From the NCBI GenBank assembly GCA_014529385.2, contig CM043947.1, forward strand, positions 125,555,891-125,619,890: a DNA stretch of 64,000 nt, in the 5' to 3' direction. Under the pieces are notes generated by a model, which was not told where the DNA came from, ran no database searches, and worked only from the letters and a program-made list of their open reading frames with translations. The translations under genes and the position numbers were made by a program. Below, one piece after another: positions 55,383 through 64,000 of this stretch; positions within the stretch are counted from its first letter, which is position 1, and every line of letters starts with the position of its first letter. Source of the stretch: Adiantum capillus-veneris (Eukaryota; Streptophyta; Polypodiopsida; Polypodiales; Pteridaceae).

Positions 55383-58300
55383 ATGGCTGACAATAATCAA
55401 GAGAGTAGAATGAACATTGATAGCTTTGATTTTGCACATGAAGGTGCTAATGATGATGCTCCCATGTTTGTGAATTATCTCGTCACTAGGTTGCAACAAG
55501 CTATGGGAAACCCTGTTTTGCAAGCCGAAGTTACTCAACAACTTCGTGCTTATGGAATTTCCCTTCCTCTCCCAGAAGAAAGAGAGCTTAGGAGGCCTCT
55601 TGAAGAGACCCCCAAAAGAAGACTCTCTCCCATTCGAGAGGAGGAATCCAAAGAGAAAGAAAGCAATGACAGTCTAAGTTCTTCTGAAGATGTGGCTCCA
55701 CGAAGACGGCGGTCTAGACGATCGCCTACTCCTCCCAAGAGGAAAAGAGCAACCTATAGTCCTTCTCCTCATCACTCTGAAAGGCAAGAGAGGAAACAAA
55801 GGAAGAAAAGGGCTAGGAAGAGGTCACCCTCTTCTCCTTCTTCTTCACCTTCCTCCTCTTCCGATGAAAGTTATGGCTATTCTCCTAGAGAATACAAGAG
55901 GGGAGGACATCGCAAATCATTTCCTGCATGGCGAAGGTCACAAAAGCTAAAGAAGTTCAAGGAGGGAGGAAAGAGTATCTCTTTTCTCACCTACGATGGC
56001 ACCTTTGGTGCTACCGACAAAGTGTTGGCCTTCATCCAGTAATTTGATGCGGCCTTTGGGGACGAGGGCTTCACAGAGTCCTCCAAGCTACGCCATGTAA
56101 CTATGCACTTCCAAAAATCAGCTCGTCAATGGTGGGCTAGCCTTCGTGGCAATGGAGAAGCCCCAAAGACATGGAAAACTCTACGAGTTTCCATCATGAA
56201 GCAATTTCTTCCAAGTGATGCTAAAGATAAAGTTCTTACAGAATGGCGCGGCTTGAAGCTTCTCTCTCATGAGTCTATCAACAAGTATGTAGACAAGTTC
56301 TGGGATTTACATCTCAAAGCTACTGTCTTTCAAAAGATAGACTTTGCCAAACAAAGACAGCAATTCTGTGCGGGATTACCTGAAGAGATGGCCGAATACA
56401 TCAACTCTCAACGGCCCGGTACTATTACCGAAGTAATCCACCACACCATGGTTGCTTCACGCATCAATTTCCATCAAGGGGCTAGACGAAATGTCAAGCC
56501 CATGGAAAACAAAGATAAAAATGATGCAAAGGGGAAATCCAATGCTCAAAATAATTCCCAAGGCACTTCCAACAATAACAACAACAATCGGTCCAAGGAG
56601 AAGGGAGTTTACAAAGGTAAAAACAAACTCTCTCCTGAAGAGCTTGAAGCTTTTCGCAAGGACCATAAGTGTTTCAAGTGTGGAGAGCAAGGACATGGCT
56701 ATCGTTCTTGCCCCAAGAAGAATACTCGCAATGAGACTCCTAGGGCTTCCACCATCGAAGCTCCAAAAGAGGATGGTCATTGCAAAGGATCATCACTTTC
56801 CTATGCGTGGGGAAAGATAAGAGAGCATGATGCCTTCATCTTGTTTGACCCAAGCTCTACTCTCAACTTCATATCAATAGAGTTGGCCACCAAGTTGGGC
56901 ATTCAAGCTTTTGAGATGGGAGATATAGTAACAGACGATGCAGCTTTCAAGGGACAACAAGCCTCTGTTACTCCCTTGATTGGGAAGTTGAGGCTTCATG
57001 TCCAAAGCTATGTCGACAAAGAAGACTTCTTCATCTCTCCTCTCCAACATCAGGATGTTATCCTAGGGGCACCATGGTTTGATCGCATGGCTGCCAACAT
57101 GAAGTTCCCTGAAAGGAGAATTTACTTCACCTACAGGGGAAAGAACATGTATATAGATGCTAGTGAGCGTGGTCGCACTATTCCACTTGTAAATCCTCTT
57201 TCTTTTGATAAATCAATGAAGAGCTCAGTTTCTGCGTACATGATTTATGTCAAAGAGTCTCTAAAAGCTAATAATGTTTCATCAAATGAAAATGATAGGA
57301 ATCAAGAAGAGTTAGACTTGTCTACTTTTCTAAAAGGATTCCAAGACGTGTTCGTCGATGATATCCCTATGGACCTACCTCCAAAACGAGGGGATGATGA
57401 CCATCGTATTGAGCTCCTTCCAGGAAGCTCACCGCCTAACAAACCTCCTTATCGAGTCTCACAAGCTCAACAAGAGGAGATTATGAGGCAAGTACAGGAA
57501 TTAGTAGACAAAGGGATGGTGAGGCCTAGTTCCTCTCCCTTTTGTTCTCCAGTCCTTTTAGTGCAAAAGAAAGATGGTACATACCGTATGTGTGTGGACT
57601 ATCGAGCACTAAACCATATCACTATCAAAAACAGATTTCCCGTGCCTCGGGTAGAAGATCTGTTTGATAAGCTACAAGGCTCTACCTACTTCAGTAGGAT
57701 TGACCTTAAGAGTGACTATCATCAAATAAGTATAGTGGATGAAGATATCCTAAAGACCGCGTTTCGCACAACATTTGGTCTTTATGAATATCTAGTCATG
57801 CCTTTTGGCTTGACTAATGCACCAGCTACTTTCAATCGTCTCATGGAGAAAATGTTTAGACCATATCGTAAATTCACTGTAGTGTTCTTTGATGATATCA
57901 TCATCTACTCCAAGTCTTTGGAGGAACATAAGCAACATCTCCAAGTGATTTTTCAAGCCTTGAGGGAGAACAAACTTTTTCTCAACCAAAAGAAAAGTGA
58001 ATTCTTCCTTCAAGAGATTCAATATCTAGGTCATATTATCTCTCACGATGGTATTCGTATGGATCCATCAAAGTTAGAGGTAATAAAATCATGGCCTAAA
58101 CCAAGGAATCTACATGAGGTAAGAAGCTTTATTGGTATGTGTGCATACTATAGACGCTTCATAGCAAAATTCTCTCAAGTAGCAGGACCACTACACGACT
58201 TAACAAAGAAGAACGTTAAGTTTGTATGGACTGCTAAGGAGCAAAATGCTTTTGAAAAACTCAAAGAGAAGCTTACTTCCCAACTAGTCCTCGTGCTTTC

Positions 58301-60164
58301 GGATCTCTCAAAGCCATTTGAGGTCCAATGTGATTCTTGTGGTGATTGCCTTGGAACGGTTTTGCTTCAAGAAGGGCATGCCATAGCATATGAGAGCCGA
58401 AGGCTCAATAGTGATGAACGAGTCTTGGGCATTTATGAGAAAGAGATTTTAGCTGTTCTACATGCCCTAGACACATGGAAGCACTACCTATTGGGGACTC
58501 CATTTATCCTACGAACCGACCACGAAAGTCTCAAGTATTTCATGACGCAAACCAAGCTTTCCGACAAACAAATGAGGTGGGCAGATTTTCTTTCGCAATT
58601 TAATTTCCATATTGCTCACATAGCTGGTAAGCACAATCAAGTTGCCGATGCACTTTCACGACGACCAAAATTTAATGCGGTGTCTATAGCTACTTACAAT
58701 GATCTATCCTCTATGATAGATGAGTATGCTATTGACCCTGACTTTAGAGACATAATGTCAGCCCTTGCTTTGGGGAAGAAAGAGGAACCATTCACCTTGC
58801 AGGATGGTTATCTTCTCCATGGCAATAGGCTATGTGTTACCCATTCCCTTCGTGAGAAGGTTATGTATGAATCCCATGCTCCTCCATATGCAGGGCATAG
58901 AGGTATTCAACCTACTCTCCGAGGAGTAGAGACGTATTTCTATTGGCCTACCATGAAAGTGGATATACAAGAGTATGTTTCAAAATGTGTAGTATGCCAA
59001 AAGACCAAGTATGATAGAGGGAAGCAACCTGGATTACTCCAGCCATTGCCTATTCCAAATTCACCAGGGGAGAGTATATCCATGGATTTCATCTTTGGAT
59101 TGCCCAAGTCTATCCATGGGAATACAAGAATATGGACAATAGTCGACAGGTTTAGCAAGCAAGCACATTTTATTCCTGTCAAAAAGACTATTAAGGCACA
59201 TCAAATGGCAACTCTCTTCATATCTCAGATTTTCAAGCACCATGGATTACCCACATCCATCGTGTAAGATAGAGATCCTAGAATGACCATTAATTTCTGG
59301 AAAGGTCTCTTTGAAAATCTAGGAACAAGATTGAATTTCTCTTCGGCCTATCACCCACAAACGGATGGCCAAAGTGAGATAGCCAATCTTACGATACTCG
59401 ATCTACTCAAAAATTATGTTACCGAAGTAGATCAACGCTCACAATGGGAAAAGTATTTACCGCTAGTAGAGTATGCCTACAATAATACTGTACATACTTC
59501 TACGGGGAAAGCACCTTTCGAGATCATAGAGGGAAGACCTAAAAGTCCCTTGCTACTGAAAGTACATGGGAAGATATTCGCCGCCGATGAGTATAGCCGT
59601 GACCTACAAGAATCTTTTCAAAAGATTAGGGAGGCTATAGCCATCTCTCAACAAAGGCAAAAAGCTGCTGCTGATAAGCACAGAAGAGCCTTAATGTTCA
59701 AAGAAAATGATTGGGTCTTACTCAAGTTTCCTAAGGCTCGATTAAGGCAAACGACGGGCAAAAATCCTACGGGCCATCAAAAGTATTATGCTAAACTAGA
59801 AAAAAGATACTATGGTCCTTTCCAAATCTTGAAGCCTATCAATGAGACGGCTTATCAACTCAAGTTGCCCAACCATTGGCTTATACACAATGCCTTTCAT
59901 GTAAGCCTACTTAAGCCCTACAAAAGAGAGCCACCAATTGAACCAATTATTGAAGACCCTCCCGAAGTCGAAGACCAAGAAGAGGTGCTACAACCCGAAG
60001 CTATCCTTCGGCATGAAGACAAGGTACTACGACATGGTAAGATAATCTGACGGTATCTTATTAAGTTCAAAAATTATCCTTTTGAAGATGCTAAATGGAT
60101 GCAAGGAGTACAACTTAAGGATAGTATGAACCTTGTCAATGCTTACAATGCTACATTAGAGTAA
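55383..60164 (+). pseudogene. gypsy-IV gag-pol polyprotein with chromodomain, three in-frame stops
   Basis: One frame from MADNNQESRMNIDSFDFAHE. In order: gag core (ARQWWASLRGNGEAPKTWKT), zinc knuckle CFKCGEQGHGYRSC (56669-56710), protease (FDPSSTLNFIS: D-P-S where D-S/T-G is usual, Asp at 56847), RT with FFDDIIIYS (57885-57911), RNase H (CDSCGDCLGTVL; YEKEILAVLHALDTWKHYL), integrase (H2C2 finger, MDFIFGLPKS, DRDPRM, HPQTDGQSE) and a C-terminal chromodomain-like end (HEDKVLRHGK ... YLIKFKNYPFEDAKW). Stops are TAA 56040, TAA 59265 and TGA 60048, the last inside the chromodomain. The final stop is TAA 60162. The polyprotein would make particles, copy RNA and integrate DNA. It is most likely inactive as it stands, but only by point changes. 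Confidence 0.93.
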
Positions 60165-60511
60165 GCAAATGTACAAATTTCTTTTAAATGACTCATGTTT
60201 TTGTCTTATATGACTAGTCCTCTTTTTAAATTGTGCACAAATTTAACTAGTATGCATGCTTAGAATCATGTTTGTGATGACGACGTCTCTCAAACACCAA
60301 GTAGAATTTGTCACTCTACTTTGGGAGAATGAAATGGACTAAAGAGCAGACATGCTTGTGGCAGCTATGTCTCCCAAGCACCAAATGGATTAGTCATCCA
60401 TCTTGGAAAGATGTCGTAGGGTAAAAAAGGGATCCTCTACCCGCTAAGTACGATTGACTAATGACTAAGCCTTTATCTCTTCTACCTCATAGTCGACGAT
60501 GACTATGATTT

Positions 60512-60525
60512 CAAGAGAGAGGTAA
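60512..60525 (+). other. polypurine tract of gypsy-IV
   Basis: caagagagaggtaa directly precedes the 3' LTR; the same sequence precedes the gypsy-II 3' LTR. Confidence 0.8.
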
Positions 60526-62121
60526 TGTCATAAAATCTAATATCTAACCAACCCAAATGATTTTCTCATATTAAATTGATCACTTAATGTGGGAGAATAA
60601 ACGGGAACAAGTGTTAAGATATAGATATGTGCTTATAGATCTATCTCAACACGGGGCCAATAGTAAAGGGGACCAAATGAGAGATGGTCTATCAAGAGCA
60701 AGGCTAACCAATGGAGCATAAGACCTTAGGGTAAGCTTCATTGAAGACCTCCAATAATGTGTGAAAAAGTCCTTTGACCTTAGGTAAGCTAGGGCTGAGC
60801 TTGAGGTGGGAACCCGGCCCAAGCTCGAGGTGCTTGACCTGCTTGAGGTGCTTGTCGTGCTTGAGGTGTTTGTCCTGCTTGAGGTGCTTGATTAAGGTGA
60901 TTGACTTGTTTCTTGATTAAGGTGCTTGAGGTGCCTTGACATGCTTGCCTGAGATGCTTGTGGGAATACCCCCTAGTCCAAGTGCTTTGTCATGCTTGAT
61001 GACTAAGGTGCTTGAGCTCCTAAAGTCAAAAAGATCCCTACAAGGAGGGGGGCGAGCCTACAAGGGGGGGGGGGGGATGAGAGAGAACACACACACACAC
61101 ACAAGGGAAGCCCCAGCTTGAAGAGGCAGCAAGGACACTTGTGAAGTTTCTCCTCATGTTGCCCTCATGGTGTGCCTGAAGCCTATTGGTTGGCCACCCA
61201 AGGGGTCCAATGATAATTTAGGATATTTAATTAATTGATTTTTCATTTATCAAGTCCTCTCTCTCAAAGGGGAAAGGGGGACACTTGTCCCAAGGCTACC
61301 CCTGTTGCTTGTAATAGCTCCTGCGTGTGATTGGCTAGGCCTGGAGGGGTCCAATGAGCTTCAAGCATGAGCTACAAGGGGGGGTCGACCTAAGCAAGCT
61401 AGGGGGGTGCTTAGGGGGTATACTCACCCACACACACTCACAAACACTCTCATTGTGTGCTATGCAAAGTGCAAGAGCTCCCTCTCCAAGCAAGTAGAGG
61501 TTGAGAGCCTACACCAACACTCTTGGCTATGGAGTGCAAATCCAACCAAGAGCCATGCTTCAATGCTTGAGCTTGTCATCTCCTTCTTCTTCATTACTAT
61601 GCTATTATGTATGCTAGCTCAAGAGTTATGATAAGTGAGGAACTAGCTCTTTCTCGTATGAAATGTTTCTTCTTCCTCTTCCCTACCCTCATTCCCTGCT
61701 AGCTCTCTCCACCTTCGAAGGTGTTTGAGGTCTTGGGACTGAGGCTTGGTATAGTTAAAGCTTTCTTCAAGTTTAGGTTATGCTATGATGGTGATGCATG
61801 AAGCTTTCCATATTCATTGCTTCACCTAGGTCACAAGGAACACAAAGAATGTATTGTAACAAGTCTCTCTTTATGGGAGAAATCATAATACAAATGCCTA
61901 TTGGAGGGGGGACCGGCTCCACATAAAGCCGGTCCTCAACTGTTGTCATGTTCTCTAAATTCTCTCTCTTACAAAAGTATTGTCTATGCCAAGTTAACTA
62001 ATTGCTATGATTATGTTGCTATCTTCAATTATGTCTACCCGCTATGCTCACAAAATCATTTCTTGAAAGTATTCTCATTAAATTCCACTACTCTCAAATT
62101 GAATAGGCAAATTTCATTACA
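60526..62121 (+). repeat. 3' LTR of gypsy-IV
   Basis: TGTCATAAAATCTAATATC...CAAATTTCATTACA. Nearly identical to the 5' LTR apart from repeat-number changes in the TGCTTGAGG tract and the (CA)n tract. Right flank is array sequence. Confidence 0.93.
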
Positions 62122-62400
62122 TTTCAGATTTAGCTTGTGGACATAGTCAGGAACAACCTGCCAAGAGATCAAGTCCAACTGTGGTTGAAGATGGATCGCA
62201 ATCCATGTACCTCAACGTCACAATTTTCTAAAAATTGGTATATAGCCGGCACATGACCTTGTCTACACACAGTCAAAATTTGAGAAAATTTGGAGAAAAA
62301 CATTTGACAAAGGAACATGGATCGCGATCCATGTACCTCAGCATAGTGGGGGTATTTGAATTTATGATCTTGTAGACCTACTTGAGTACATTCCAAATCT
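62122..62400. repeat. palindrome array, right part
   Basis: Palindromes at 62189 (two mismatches: agatggatcgcaatccatgt) and 62315 (exact). From the last left palindrome (53149) to the insertion plus from the insertion to 62189 sums to about 287 bp, one unit. The 126-bp spacing to 62315 shows a shortened unit. Confidence 0.88.
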
Positions 62401-62789
62401 CAAGTTTGAGCAAAAAGTACCTTCTGGAGGCCAAGATACAAGCGAAAGTTTTTGTGTCCTGGTCTTGAGACTGTTTTGAGTGTTGTTTTAAGTGTAGTTT
62501 ACTAAAAGTGCTCTAAGTTTTGATAGAAACTCCAAATTGAGTCAGGTATAGCCAGGAAGAAATCTTGCAGGCAATAGCACATATCTAGACCAAATGAATT
62601 TTAGAGCTGAATCTTACCAGGTTTCCTAAATCCAAACTTTTAGGGTATCCAGAACCAGTTTCCAGAGACCAAAGAGTCACAAATTCCTTACTTTTGACAG
62701 ACCTTACTAGGGGCAAAAAGGGATAAGTTGCACTAAGCCAAGTTGGTCTTGTCAAGTACTATCTTGAGAGATTTGAGTGAGCCTTAACC
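62401..62789. other. spacer between palindrome array and gag
   Basis: No coding features. May be the leader of the element whose gag starts at 62790. Confidence 0.5.
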
Positions 62790-63209
62790 ATGATAAATCA
62801 TCCACCACTAGGGTTCTCCACTCCACATAGAGAAATGAAAAACGTTGCAATGCCGGTAACAGGGGGATTGGGAGAATACATAGAGGAGAGGCATCCTCTG
62901 ACCAACAAACCAAACGTGAGATTCATTAAAGCCAATGAATCCATGCGAGCTCTTACGAATTACACTCATGAGGGATTATATAGGTTCACAAATGGAGATC
63001 CATATATCTTCTACAAGTGTGTAGAGCCCTATGCTAGAGAGTTGACCACCCATAAGAACCTCTATGCATTTATGTATACGGATGCCAACAGAATGCAAGT
63101 TTTGATGGTAGATAAGTATGGATGTGAGTACAAACTTGTTGATCCAATTGACCTAGAGAGATATACGTACAAGGGTACTCCAATCTCTACCTACTTTCAG
63201 CAAAATTGA
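62790..63209 (+). CDS. N-terminal part of a gag-like protein
   Basis: 139 residues starting MINHPPLGFSTPHREMKNVA, with GLYRFTNGDPYIFYKCVEPY and YTDANRMQVLMVDKYGCEYK. I recognise no domain. It is directly followed, in another frame, by a gag core, so it is probably the N-terminal region of the same gag or a small ORF upstream of gag. Confidence 0.5.
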   Translation: MINHPPLGFSTPHREMKNVAMPVTGGLGEYIEERHPLTNKPNVRFIKANESMRALTNYTHEGLYRFTNGDPYIFYKCVEPYARELTTHKNLYAFMYTDANRMQVLMVDKYGCEYKLVDPIDLERYTYKGTPISTYFQQN

Positions 63210-64000
63210 TGCCAGACCACATATCAGAGAGGATTCCACCGGGATTTTCTCCAAGATGAGAGGAGAGAGCGAGAGACATCTTTCCAAGAGACCACGAATT
63301 GGTTAGATTAGTGATTGAACCACAACAATTAATATCATATCAAGTGGCTCAATGTGTCAAGACAAAGTACAATGGGTCAGGGGATCCATATGCTCATGTC
63401 TCACTCTTCAAACAAGTGTTGAGAGCTTAACAGATTGCAGATTTTCATACTCAGGATGAGGGATTTGGGTTGACATTGGAAGGAACAACCTTGACGTGGT
63501 TCCAACCACTCAATAGAGATGATTTTCCCAACATAGCACAACTCTTACAAGAGTTTGTAGAGGAATTATCAAAAAGGGGAATCAAACACAACATAGTATC
63601 CTAGATCTACGCTTTCAAACAAAAAGCGAACAAAAGAGTGAAGGAAGCTTTGCTTCGCTTCAAACAATACATTGATAGATGTCCTGTGAGAGAGCTACCA
63701 CAAGATGAGAGATTGTCAGTTCTCTTCATAGAGGTCTTGAGGAATGAAACTCTCAAAAAGGACCTACATCTAAAAGGATGCACAACGTTTCATCAAGTCA
63801 CTAGGGAATCTCTATATCTAGTTGACAATTGTATGGCCTACGGAGAGGTGACTGAAGATACAGACAACACAACTAGTAGTGCCTCATCTCCAAAGAGAAA
63901 ACCTGCAACAAAGACATATGTTCAAACTCCTTGGGAACCAATCATTGATCAAGTGGTCAAGGGGGTAATTAGAAGAAGAAACCAAGGCTACATCCAGAAC
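63210..64000 (+). pseudogene. gag core of a gypsy-like element, continues past window
   Basis: In frame 2, with stops near 63429 and 63602: VAQCVKTKYNGSGDPYAHVS, GFGLTLEGTTLTWFQPLNRD, KEALLRFKQYIDRCPVRELP, TTFHQVTRESLYLVD. This is a Retrotrans_gag-type core, homologous to the minus-strand relic at 50240-51000. Any knuckle and pol lie beyond the window. Confidence 0.8.

Larger units (their letters stand above)
53373..62121 (+). mobile_element. gypsy-IV chromovirus, nearly intact, inserted in the palindrome array
   Basis: Full-length Ty3/gypsy element: LTRs of 1,596 bp each, PBS, leader, one gag-pol frame, polypurine tract. A 74-residue chance ORF in both LTRs is identical, so LTR divergence is low and insertion recent. 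Flanks are atttc on both sides, counting the final A of the LTR, or tttc strictly outside. Both outer flanks belong to the palindrome array. Confidence 0.95.

Overview
This window looks like nuclear DNA of a land plant with a large, repeat-rich genome. The signs are spliced genes with GT-AG introns, Ty1/copia and Ty3/gypsy LTR retrotransposons primed by initiator tRNA-Met, an En/Spm (CACTA) transposon with TNP2 and TNPA-type genes, a captured heavy-metal-associated isoprenylated protein (HIPP) fragment, and many GA/CT/CA microsatellites. The species cannot be named from sequence alone. I lean to a non-angiosperm such as a fern, because the coding sequences are diverged from the angiosperm families I know; this is an inference. 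I saw no tRNA or rRNA genes, CRISPR arrays or prokaryotic features.

Layout. 1-4101: 3' part of a copia element whose 5' end is outside the window. 4102-5627: two adjacent LTRs (A truncated, B complete) of a second family. B is the 3' LTR of a minus-strand element whose decayed interior (about 5.6-11.8 kb) encodes an unusual zinc-knuckle, duplicated-domain, twin-protease-like product, with no RT or integrase seen. 12.1-14.6 kb is T-rich, GA-rich and A-rich sequence without recognised genes. 14.57-15.84 kb is a fragment of a CACTA TNP2 gene.

15.84-40.64 kb is one decayed chromovirus (gypsy-II) with a Russian-doll structure. Its gag is split by a solo LTR (C). Its 3' LTR is split by a second gypsy element (gypsy-III), whose own 3' LTR is split by a CACTA transposon (30793-38788, 3-bp duplication GGT). 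The CACTA carries TNP2, a TNPA-like gene and the HIPP remnant. A 451-bp foldback element also lies in the gypsy-II LTR. 40.65-42.34 kb is the 5' part of a second copy of the first copia family, on the minus strand.

The only convincing host gene is at 43498-45120: a three-exon PEBP-family gene with an N-terminal signal-like segment. Possible exons of an unidentified minus-strand gene lie at 46.9-47.9 kb. From 49.6 kb there are copia and gag relics on the minus strand, then a diverged tandem array (51.6-53.4 kb, resuming at 62.1 kb) with unit about 285 bp. Each unit keeps a 20-bp perfect or near-perfect palindrome, ACATGGATCGCGATCCATGT. A young, nearly intact chromovirus (gypsy-IV, 53373-62121) is inserted in the array, and removing it restores the repeat period. 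The window ends in a gag gene on the plus strand, homologous to the relic on the other side of the array, so the array lies between two head-to-head gag genes.

Together this is a transposon graveyard around one host gene. The observations most worth following are the conserved palindrome array, the unusual minus-strand polyprotein, the HIPP capture inside CACTA and the secreted-type PEBP.
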